From assembly GCF_009901525.1 (NCBI RefSeq), contig NZ_CP019288.1, positions 3,377,501 to 3,441,500 on the forward strand: a stretch of DNA of 64,000 bases, given 5' to 3'. The translations under genes were made by a program, and so were the position numbers. How positions within the stretch are numbered: the first letter of the stretch is position 1; the number at the start of each line of letters is the position of its first letter. The notes below the pieces were generated by a model, which was not told where the DNA came from, did no database searches, and saw only the letters and a program-made list of their open reading frames with translations. Positions 52,791 through 60,248 of this stretch are shown piece after piece. Origin of the DNA: Kordia antarctica (GTDB lineage: Bacteria > Bacteroidota > Bacteroidia > Flavobacteriales > Flavobacteriaceae).

Positions 52791-53726
52791 TTATTCTTTT
52801 GTCTTTTTAGCGTTTTTAGCATTTTTCATGGCTTCACCAATTTGATTACTTGCTGTAAAACTAGCAACCATATCATTTAGCATCGTACTTCCTGCTTGTG
52901 GCGAATTTGGTAACAATATTAAATTACTATTTGTTGTTTGACCAATTGCTTGCAAAGTATCATAATGTTGTGTTACTACAATTAAGGCAGAAGCTTCTTG
53001 CGAATTGATTCCAACTTTGTTCAAAACCTCCACAGATTCTTCCAAACCACGTGCAATTTCACGACGTTGATCTGCAATACCTTGTCCTTGTAAACGCTTG
53101 CTTTCTGCTTCCGCTTTTGCTTTTTCAACGATTAAAATACGTTGCGCGTCTCCTTCATATTGTGCCGCAGTTTTTTCTCTATCAGCCGCATTAATTCTAT
53201 TCATCGCTTCTTTTACTTGCGCATCAGGATCAATATCTGTTACTAAAGTTTTAATAATATCATATCCGTAGTCTATCATCGCTTCATTCAATTCAGATTT
53301 TACAGCAATGGCAATATCATCTTTACGTAAGAATACATCATCCAAAATCATTTTTGGAACTTCGGCACGTACCACATCAAAAACATACGATGTAATTTGA
53401 TCGTGCGGATAATCTAACTTATAAAAAGCATCTTCTACTTTGTCTCTAATTACTTTATATTGAACAGAAACTTTTAAACGAACGAATACATCATCTTTCG
53501 TTTTTGTTTCGATAATAACGTCCAATTGTTGAATTTTTAAGCTTAATCTTCCAGCAATTTTATCAACTAGCGGAATTTTAAACTGTAATCCAGATTGACG
53601 AATGCTGCCAAAACGACCAAAACGCTCCACAATAGCAGCGGTTTGTTGTTTTACAGTAAAAACAGAAGAAATTAAAACGATAACTAAAAGAACAATAGCT
53701 ACGATTAGAATGGGATTAAATGGCAT
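52791..53726 (-). CDS. SPFH/Band 7 membrane protein (stomatin-like, QmcA type)
   Basis: The 311-residue protein has an N-terminal membrane anchor (ILIVAIVLLVIVLISSVF) and the SPFH domain (about 25-205; QTAAIVERFGRFGSIRQSGL, FVRLKVSVQYKVI). A coiled-coil segment follows (DREKTAAQYEGDAQRILIVE, then KAKAEAESKRLQGQGIA) and a C-terminal domain. The order and the RQSGLQFKIPLVD motif fit the QmcA/stomatin group, which forms membrane microdomains and regulates membrane proteases. No partner NfeD gene is adjacent. Confidence 0.92.
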   Translation of the reverse strand: MPFNPILIVAIVLLVIVLISSVFTVKQQTAAIVERFGRFGSIRQSGLQFKIPLVDKIAGRLSLKIQQLDVIIETKTKDDVFVRLKVSVQYKVIRDKVEDAFYKLDYPHDQITSYVFDVVRAEVPKMILDDVFLRKDDIAIAVKSELNEAMIDYGYDIIKTLVTDIDPDAQVKEAMNRINAADREKTAAQYEGDAQRILIVEKAKAEAESKRLQGQGIADQRREIARGLEESVEVLNKVGINSQEASALIVVTQHYDTLQAIGQTTNSNLILLPNSPQAGSTMLNDMVASFTASNQIGEAMKNAKNAKKTKE

Positions 53727-53821
53727 AATTTTGAAGTATTAAAATGTTAGTGTGACTAAAATAATTTTTTTTTGTGTAAAAAAGGATACTTTTGACAACT
53801 TTAATCTAAAGTTTATTTCTA

Positions 53822-54472
53822 ATGAACAAATTCCTTTTTCAGCTATTAGTAGTTGCAACACTACTTTTTGTTACAAATTCTTTTTCTCAAAGTCGTTATA
53901 ATGATTACAATCGATTCGGAATTTCAGCCGGAATTCATCAATTTGACATCAAAACGAATGACTTGGTAACTACCAAATCTACTGGCTTTCACGGCGGATT
54001 GTCAACCCGCGGAACTGTAGCAAGAAGTTTTGATATGATTTATTTTTTAAACTTAAATCGACATGAAGTAAATTTTGTTGGAAGAGAAAACATACTTGCA
54101 ATAACCGAAGAAATTCCGTTTAAACTATTAGCGGTAAAAATTGGCTTGTTGGGAAGTTACAAAATTATGGAGAAACATTTAAGTCTTGAATTTGGTTCTG
54201 CATTGCAACTTTCTGATAAATTTGAGTTTGAAAGTACATTTGACGACTACATTTTAGAAGGCTACGACACATTTACAGCAAAAGATGCACGCCAAACATC
54301 GCGCATAAATATTTTGGGAATCATTGGAATCTCAGCAGGATTTCAATCATTTAAAATATCGTTTCAATACGAATATGGAATTTCCAATTTTCTAAGCAAA
54401 CTCGAAGCAGATCAAAAAAAATTAAAAGGAAACACAACACAGTTAAGTGTTTTAGCGACTTTTTATTTGTGA
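53822..54472 (+). CDS. Putative outer-membrane beta-barrel protein, 216 aa
   Basis: MNKFLFQLLVVATLLFVTNSFSQ is a signal peptide. The mature chain shows alternating amphipathic beta strands (FGISAGIHQFDIKTND, HLSLEFGSALQLSD, SFKISFQYEYGISN) and ends with a short aromatic strand (LSVLATFYL), as in small PorT- or OmpW-like barrels. No enzyme motif is seen. Divergent from the SPFH gene. Its stop codon is part of a 50-bp perfect palindrome. Confidence 0.65.
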   Translation: MNKFLFQLLVVATLLFVTNSFSQSRYNDYNRFGISAGIHQFDIKTNDLVTTKSTGFHGGLSTRGTVARSFDMIYFLNLNRHEVNFVGRENILAITEEIPFKLLAVKIGLLGSYKIMEKHLSLEFGSALQLSDKFEFESTFDDYILEGYDTFTAKDARQTSRINILGIIGISAGFQSFKISFQYEYGISNFLSKLEADQKKLKGNTTQLSVLATFYL

Positions 54473-54519
54473 TTAGATATTAAAAAAGTGTCAATTGACA
54501 CTTTTTTAATATCTAATCA
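54470..54519. terminator. 50-bp perfect palindrome acting as terminator
   Basis: The left half starts TGATTAGATATTAAAAAAGT at 54470 and ends at 54494; the right half, 54495-54519, is its exact reverse complement with no loop (central GTGTCAATTGACAC). The left end includes the TGA stop of the preceding gene. A T-run in the right arm makes it a plausible terminator. Confidence 0.85.
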
Positions 54520-54580
54520 TGCTGAACTTGATTCAGTATCACACTTACTTTGATGCGATTCTGAAATAAATTCAGCATGA
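54517..54580. repeat. Stand-alone copy of the 19-nt module within an inverted repeat
   Basis: TGCTGAACTTGATTCAGTA at 54520-54538 equals the module nested in family I copies B, E and F. It is bounded by TCATGCTGAA (54517-54526) and TTCAGCATGA (54571-54580), which form inverted arms. Confidence 0.7.
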
Positions 54581-54583
54581 CAT

Positions 54584-55030
54584 TTATGATTTAAAAGCAG
54601 CAATTTCAACTCTTCTATTTGCTTTTCTACCTTTACTAGTTCTATTTGAGGCTAAAGGTTTTGTTTCTCCATAACCTTTAGCAACCAAACGAGAAGATTT
54701 GCAACCTTCTTTTACCAAAAGTTCCTTTATCTTATCAGCTCTTTTTTGTGATAATGCTACATTCAATTCTTCACTTCCAACAGAATCTGTATGACCAGAA
54801 ATTTCAAAAAATAAATTATCAGGAGCTTTCTTGATAATACTACTTATAGCAATAATTTCTTTGCTATAATCTCCAGCTAATTCATCTGTACTACTTTTGA
54901 AAATTAGGTTTTGTGTATGCTTTTCAAAAAAATTAAAATCTTCTATTAATGTATTTTCAGAAGAAGAAACTTGCGTTGAACTTCCGCAGGAAATCAATAA
55001 AAAACTAAGAATTACGAAACATCTTTTCAT
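54584..55030 (-). CDS. OmpA-family peptidoglycan-binding lipoprotein
   Basis: MKRCFVILSFLLISCGSS is a lipoprotein signal with Cys15. The OmpA-like domain (about 60-148) carries the peptidoglycan-binding pattern FEISGHTDSVGSEELNVALS, then QKRADKIKELLV and a C-terminal GYGETKPLASNRTSKGRKAN followed by RRVEI. It tethers the outer membrane to peptidoglycan, like Pal. Its start codon lies one base after the gltX stop, so the two are cotranscribed. Confidence 0.92.
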   Translation of the reverse strand: MKRCFVILSFLLISCGSSTQVSSSENTLIEDFNFFEKHTQNLIFKSSTDELAGDYSKEIIAISSIIKKAPDNLFFEISGHTDSVGSEELNVALSQKRADKIKELLVKEGCKSSRLVAKGYGETKPLASNRTSKGRKANRRVEIAAFKS

Positions 55031-55031
55031 A

Positions 55032-56543
55032 CTATATCATTTCAACAACCTTTTGAATCCGCTTGATGGTTTCCTGTTTTCCAATCATAAACATAATTTG
55101 AAACAAATCAGGTCCTTGTAATGCGCCAACTAATGCCAAACGCAATGGTTGCATTACTTTTCCAAAACCAATTTCGTTGCTTGTAATCCAACCTTTAATA
55201 TCGGTTTGAAGGTTTTCTACGGTGAAATCTTCTATTGGTTCAACAATCTGTATCAATTGCTGTAAAATCTCGCTTGTACCTTCTTTCAATGCCTTTTTAG
55301 ATGCTTTTTCATCGTATTCTTGTGGTTCAACGAAGAAAAAATGACTCAAATTCCAAAAATCACTCACAAAAGTGGCTCTTTCTTTAATCATTCCGACAAC
55401 TAATGCAATATAATTTACATCAATTCCAACCAATTCCGCTTGACTTTTTTGAAAAGCTTCCGCCAGACTTTCGTCAGATTGTAATTGCATATATTGCTGG
55501 TTGAACCATTTCATTTTATCAATGTCAAATCGAGCGCCAGCTTTATTAATTCGCTCCAATTCAAATGTTTCAATCAACTCATCTAAACTGAAAATTTCTT
55601 GTTCTGTTCCAGGATTCCACCCTAAAAATGCTAAGAAGTTTATCATTGCATCATTAAAATATCCTTCTTCACGGAAACCTTTAAAAGTTTCGTCTCCTTT
55701 TTGATCATTCCACTCAAGTGGAAATACAGGAAAACCAAATTTTGCACCATCACGTTTGCTTAACTTTCCTTTTCCAGTTGGTCTCAGAATTAAAGGTAAA
55801 TGTGCAAATTCAGGAGCTTCCCATTCAAATGATCTGTATAATAAATAGTGCAATGCTAACGACGGCAACCATTCTTCTCCACGAATTACATGTGTAATTT
55901 CCATTAGATGATCGTCTACAATATTTGCCAAATGATAGGTTGGCATTCCGTCACTTTTAAACAATACTTTATCGTCTAAAACGTTCGTGTTAACTTCAAC
56001 ATCTCCACGAACAATATCTTTTAAATTTAAAATTTCATCTTCTGGCGATTTGAAACGAATTACATACGCTTCTCCAGCTTCTAATTTAGCATTTACTTCA
56101 TCTTGCGTAAGCGATAACGAATTTGAAAGCTTCAATCGATTGTGCCAATTATAGATAAACGTTTTTCCGTTTGCTTCATGATCTTTTCTGTGCGCATCCA
56201 ACGTTTCTGCGGTATCAAATGCGTAATATGCATGTCCTTTTTCTAATAATATATCTGCATATTCACGATACAAATGTTTGCGTTCACTTTGCTTATAAGG
56301 ACCAAACCCGCCATCTTTCATTGTGCCTTCATCAACAGTAATTCCGCACCATGATAATGCTTCTGTAATATATGCTTCTGCGCCTTCTACAAATCTGTTT
56401 TGATCGGTATCTTCGACACGTAAAATAAAATCTCCGCCATGTTTTTTGGCAAACAAATAGTTAAATAAGGCAGTTCTTACGCCTCCAATATGTAAAGGTC
56501 CAGTTGGACTTGGTGCAAAACGAACACGAACTTTTTTAGTCAT
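55032..56543 (-). CDS. gltX: Glutamyl-tRNA synthetase
   Basis: The 503-residue length is normal. FAPSPTGPLHIGGVRTALFN contains the HIGH motif and KGKLSKRDGAKFG contains the KMSKS-like loop (KLSKR). The catalytic and anticodon-binding domains are complete up to a conserved C-terminal helical part. The enzyme charges tRNA-Glu. An OmpA lipoprotein gene follows one base downstream. A -7 element lies upstream. Confidence 0.97.
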   Translation of the reverse strand: MTKKVRVRFAPSPTGPLHIGGVRTALFNYLFAKKHGGDFILRVEDTDQNRFVEGAEAYITEALSWCGITVDEGTMKDGGFGPYKQSERKHLYREYADILLEKGHAYYAFDTAETLDAHRKDHEANGKTFIYNWHNRLKLSNSLSLTQDEVNAKLEAGEAYVIRFKSPEDEILNLKDIVRGDVEVNTNVLDDKVLFKSDGMPTYHLANIVDDHLMEITHVIRGEEWLPSLALHYLLYRSFEWEAPEFAHLPLILRPTGKGKLSKRDGAKFGFPVFPLEWNDQKGDETFKGFREEGYFNDAMINFLAFLGWNPGTEQEIFSLDELIETFELERINKAGARFDIDKMKWFNQQYMQLQSDESLAEAFQKSQAELVGIDVNYIALVVGMIKERATFVSDFWNLSHFFFVEPQEYDEKASKKALKEGTSEILQQLIQIVEPIEDFTVENLQTDIKGWITSNEIGFGKVMQPLRLALVGALQGPDLFQIMFMIGKQETIKRIQKVVEMI

Positions 56544-56569
56544 AAATAATAGTATCTGGTTATAAAGTG

Positions 56570-56577
56570 CAAATGTA
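56570..56577 (-). promoter_or_regulatory. Candidate -7 element of gltX
   Basis: On the minus strand TACATTTG, 27 nt before the gltX start. No clear -33 element. Confidence 0.45.
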
Positions 56578-56662
56578 ATATTATTTTTCCTTTAAAATTA
56601 GGTGTATAAAGCGGAGTTATTTTTTTAATAAGCAAAATAGGATATACAAGTATAAGAGCATT

Positions 56663-56686
56663 TTAAATCTCGATTATCGAGTAAAA
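56663..56686. repeat. 24-bp palindrome-containing site, copy 2
   Basis: Identical over 24 bp to 37587-37610, centred on CTCGATTATCGAG. Here it lies between gltX and the T9SS surface protein, beside a terminator. Confidence 0.6.
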
Positions 56687-56688
56687 GT

Positions 56689-56721
56689 GAAACCCTCAAA
56701 GTTTTTAATTTTGAGGGTTTC
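56689..56721. terminator. Terminator downstream of the T9SS surface protein gene
   Basis: GAAACCCTCAAA (56689-56700) and TTTGAGGGTTTC (56710-56721) form a perfect 12-bp stem with a 9-nt loop; T-rich on the minus strand side. Confidence 0.85.
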
Positions 56722-56788
56722 GGGTAATCAGCAAATATGAGAAAAAATGCTATTTTTTACAAGAATTCATTATAATTCTTGAAATTCA

Positions 56789-58729
56789 TTACTTTTTAAT
56801 AAACTTTTCTGTGTGATTGATTCCTGAAGCCGTTGTTACAGTTACAAAATACATGTTAGCACTTAATCTTGACACATCAATTTCTGAAACTTCAATGGCT
56901 TTACTTTGAACCAATTTTCCAGTTATATCTGTAATTTTGTATGATACAATAGTTTCATCTGACTTAAATCGCAATACATCTGAAGTTGGATTTGGATACA
57001 TTGTAAAGTCAACTAACTCGTTATCATCTCTTCCTAAAGTTCCTGTATTTGCTTCTCCCATTACGAATAAAGAACGGATATGATCTTTTACTTCTTGTGT
57101 AAATACATTCATTGCTGGCGGCGAATCACTTTCACTGCTAAATGTAATTTGGTACGACCAAGCTTCATCATAACAACTATCGCAACATGAGCCAACATAC
57201 AATCCAATTACATACAATTTGTTGTTTTCAAAAGTATAGTTAGGAAATGTTGTTGTTAATCCCCAAACTGGATTTGTCGAAGTTGGCAATTGATTGTTAA
57301 ATCCACCAATATTACTAGACCAAGCAAATGAATCTGGCGCCATATTTACAAAATCAATTGGCTGTGTTATTGGGTAACTTGCTAATTCATATACAAACCA
57401 GTTGTATTGATATCCGTTGTTTTGCTCTGCGCAAATATCTCCAACTAATACAGTATCATCTGTAGTAGCAATACTATTTATAGAACCTGTTAATTGTTGA
57501 GGATTTCCTTGGTGTAATACACTAATACTTAAGTTTTGATCTAATTTAGCTTGAAGCGAAATATCATCAATTGCTAAGTCGTTTCCATCGCCTAAGCCAT
57601 CTTCTTTTAAGTGAATTTTAATGTCTAACACATCTTGATCGCCTTCAAAACATTCTGAAATTTGTTGCCAATCGCAAGGATCGTCACTATTTGTATCAAT
57701 GGTAATCCATTCTGATAATTGTCCGTTAACTTCTAAGCGAATTTCTGGTTTTATATTGAATGTACATTGTGGTAAATCTTTAAAGTTTGCACAGAATTTA
57801 TAATTTTTTTCAGGATCAATCGTAACGGTTTGTTGCCAAATAACGGCAGTTGTTCCAGCTGGTTGTGTAGTTCTTCCATTAATTAATAAGAAATCGGTAT
57901 TCGAGCCATATTGAGTCGGATCAACACATGCAGAATGATCTGTAACTGTTGTTCCAAAAATGCTTGCATCGTCAGATACATTGTATACTCCAGGATATAA
58001 ACTTGCGTCTTCTGTATAATCGCTACCAAATCCTCCAGCACCATTTTCAAAGTTTCCATTTTCTACTAAGTTGTCACCTTCACAACAAAAAGCACCTTCA
58101 TCATTTGGTTCGCCACCTTGTGTATCACAATCTTGAATACAAATATTATCATACCCATATTCTTCAATTGGATACGAAGTTAAATCTAAGTAAAAACGAA
58201 TTCCACCAATATTGCTAAGTAATGTGTTCCAGTCTGTACATTCCAATCCACTGCTCATAACCCATTGTCCATTTGCGTTTGAAGGCAAATCGGCACCTTC
58301 GCAAATATCAATTGGCGCACAAACGTGCACCCAACCTTCGCCTTCAGCAATAGATACATTGGCAACAAAAGTTGCTGCTGCAGTTGGACTTGTTGGCGAT
58401 CCGCTGTAAATAATTAATCGTGGAGATAATGGTGTTCCTAAGTTTCCATCGTTGATAACTTTAAAATCCCAACACAGGCATTTTCCATCATATTCGCGCC
58501 AATCGCCGCCATAATCTACGTCGTTGTAAATGTATGATGAACCAGAAGCATCGTATGAATGTAAAAAGAAATCGTCAGCGTTTCCGCTTGGTCCAGGACT
58601 GTCTACTGTACTTGCGCCAGCGGCAACGCCGTTCCAGTTAGAAATGTTTTGTTGACTAAAATCTTCGCAGAATTGTCCAAAGCTTACTCCACAAACGAAG
58701 AGTAAACATAAAGTAAAAATGTTTTTCAT
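56789..58729 (-). CDS. Secreted protein with T9SS C-terminal sorting domain, 646 aa
   Basis: A signal peptide (MKNIFTLCLLFVCGVSFGQ) leads to several beta-sandwich, carbohydrate-binding-like domains. Two of them have jelly-roll patterns (NGVAAGASTVDSPGPSGNAD; DNLVENGNFENGAGGF), and Cys pairs (CDTQ, FCCEGD, SCCDSC) suggest disulfides. The last 75 residues are a type A T9SS sorting domain (TMYPNPTSDVLRFKSDE; SYKITDITGKLVQS; YFVTVTTASG; TEKFIKK). No catalytic motif is visible, so an adhesin or glycan-binding role is inferred. It is transported to the cell surface by T9SS. Confidence 0.85.
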   Translation of the reverse strand: MKNIFTLCLLFVCGVSFGQFCEDFSQQNISNWNGVAAGASTVDSPGPSGNADDFFLHSYDASGSSYIYNDVDYGGDWREYDGKCLCWDFKVINDGNLGTPLSPRLIIYSGSPTSPTAAATFVANVSIAEGEGWVHVCAPIDICEGADLPSNANGQWVMSSGLECTDWNTLLSNIGGIRFYLDLTSYPIEEYGYDNICIQDCDTQGGEPNDEGAFCCEGDNLVENGNFENGAGGFGSDYTEDASLYPGVYNVSDDASIFGTTVTDHSACVDPTQYGSNTDFLLINGRTTQPAGTTAVIWQQTVTIDPEKNYKFCANFKDLPQCTFNIKPEIRLEVNGQLSEWITIDTNSDDPCDWQQISECFEGDQDVLDIKIHLKEDGLGDGNDLAIDDISLQAKLDQNLSISVLHQGNPQQLTGSINSIATTDDTVLVGDICAEQNNGYQYNWFVYELASYPITQPIDFVNMAPDSFAWSSNIGGFNNQLPTSTNPVWGLTTTFPNYTFENNKLYVIGLYVGSCCDSCYDEAWSYQITFSSESDSPPAMNVFTQEVKDHIRSLFVMGEANTGTLGRDDNELVDFTMYPNPTSDVLRFKSDETIVSYKITDITGKLVQSKAIEVSEIDVSRLSANMYFVTVTTASGINHTEKFIKK

Positions 58730-59030
58730 AATGTAAAATGTTTAAGTTTATATTTTTTGTTTCAAGGCAAAGATGCGCAAGTATCAAAAAATAGGGAAGA
58801 AGCAAAGCACCGAGATTGCAAAAGTGTTTTGCCTTAAGGTTTTATGTGAAAACCGTACATGTTACAGGAAAAACACCCTAACAAATGGACTACAAAATGA
58901 AATTCAAATTATTTGAAGTATATGCGTGTATAGACGAGTCATAAAAATACAAGCATAGCATTAGCTACGGTTTTATTTTTTGAAGAAGTATAAGCGTGGT
59001 AGAAACTAATTATTAGTTTTATTTTGTGGT
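58730..59030. other. Intergenic region with family II repeat copy
   Basis: No gene is seen. A family II repeat at 58905-58979 is similar to the reverse complement of 26320-26392. Upstream of it, GCCTTAAGG and nearby short palindromes occur in a stretch with no further recognisable signals. Confidence 0.5.
58905..58979 (+). repeat. Family II repeat, copy 2
   Basis: Shares AATTATTTGAA-like start, AAGCATAGCAT and TACGGTTTTATTTT with the reverse complement of 26320-26392. Overall similarity is about 70 percent by eye. Confidence 0.45.
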
Positions 59031-60080
59031 TTATTTGGTAGTAGAAATCATTTCACTTGGAATGCGTTTATTCATCACTTTGAACCATAATGGAGGAATT
59101 AAAGCCAATATCATTGAAGTTGGATAACCATATGGCATTTGCGGACTTTCCTCGTGGCAATCTAACAATTGATATTTTTTTGAAGCTTTATAATGATGAT
59201 CGCTGTGACGCGTGAGTTCATACAAAACAATGCGTCCGATTGTATGATTGGAGTTCCATGAATGAACTTCACGAACACGCTCATACCGACCAGAAGGCAG
59301 TTTTTTTCGGAGCAATCCGTAGTGTTCTATATAGTTGATGGTTTCAAGCAGTAAAAAGCTTACAATAGCACTTCCAATCACAAAAATAAATCCGATACTT
59401 CCAAAAAAATAGAAAATAGTCGCCAGATACGCAACTTGTAAAACTGTAAACCAAAACATATTATTTTTAGGCGAGAAGAATGAAAATTTTTCACGTTTGC
59501 GTAAGTCTTTCTGAATTTTCCATGCTTTTCCATATTGTCTGATTGTAGAGGTAATCCAGAAAGAATATACAGCTTGATTGTATCGAGCAGTTGCAGGATC
59601 TTCTTTAGTTGCTGCGTGTAAATGATGTCCAAAATTATGTTCCACAAAAAAGTGCATATATAATGATGGTAATAACAGCAATTTTGCCATAATTTGTGCT
59701 GCTTTCGTTTGTCTGTGACCAAGTTCGTGTGCAACATTGATTCCGTTTGAACCTAATACAATTCCTGTGGAAAAGATCAATCCGACCAATTCGTAAGTTT
59801 CATACATTCCCGTGGAAACGTTGAATACTGTTATTAGCAACAATCCAAAAACAATAGGAATATTTAAGTATAACAACCAATCAAAAATAGGATTTGTAGA
59901 TTTTTTTGTTACTTCTTCAGGCGACAAATTTGCTTTACTTTGAGAAAAAATCAATTCCATAATCGGAATTATTCCAAAGGCATAAATTAGCGTTAAATAT
60001 GTGTAATATCCGCCTAAATACAAAGCTATAAAAGCAACTAATGGCGTAGAAAAAGCCGCTACATATTTCAAATCTTTCAT
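59031..60080 (-). CDS. Membrane-bound alkane-1-monooxygenase-like fatty-acid-hydroxylase-family protein
   Basis: The start at 60080 (MKDLKYVAAFSTPLVAFIAL) is preferred over the one 30 nt upstream. The 349-residue protein has about six transmembrane helices and the AlkB histidine boxes: HELGHR, EHNFGHHLHAAT, NYIEHYGLLRKKLPSGRYE and TRHSDHHYKAS. These His residues hold a di-iron centre, and the enzyme hydroxylates terminal carbons of alkanes or related lipids. No rubredoxin or rubredoxin reductase gene is adjacent. It is divergent from the coiled-coil protein gene. Confidence 0.9.
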   Translation of the reverse strand: MKDLKYVAAFSTPLVAFIALYLGGYYTYLTLIYAFGIIPIMELIFSQSKANLSPEEVTKKSTNPIFDWLLYLNIPIVFGLLLITVFNVSTGMYETYELVGLIFSTGIVLGSNGINVAHELGHRQTKAAQIMAKLLLLPSLYMHFFVEHNFGHHLHAATKEDPATARYNQAVYSFWITSTIRQYGKAWKIQKDLRKREKFSFFSPKNNMFWFTVLQVAYLATIFYFFGSIGFIFVIGSAIVSFLLLETINYIEHYGLLRKKLPSGRYERVREVHSWNSNHTIGRIVLYELTRHSDHHYKASKKYQLLDCHEESPQMPYGYPTSMILALIPPLWFKVMNKRIPSEMISTTK

Positions 60081-60248
60081 AAATTCAGTTCTTAATTTGA
60101 AGTTATTCAATGTACTGTTTTTTTTGTTTAAATGGAATTTAGTAGCTGAAATGTACTAGCAAACGAACACTTGCTCAAAAATCTTACAGAATCTTTAACA
60201 AGTCTAATACAAGAATAATTGCGCAAATATGTTATTTTTATCAGTTAT

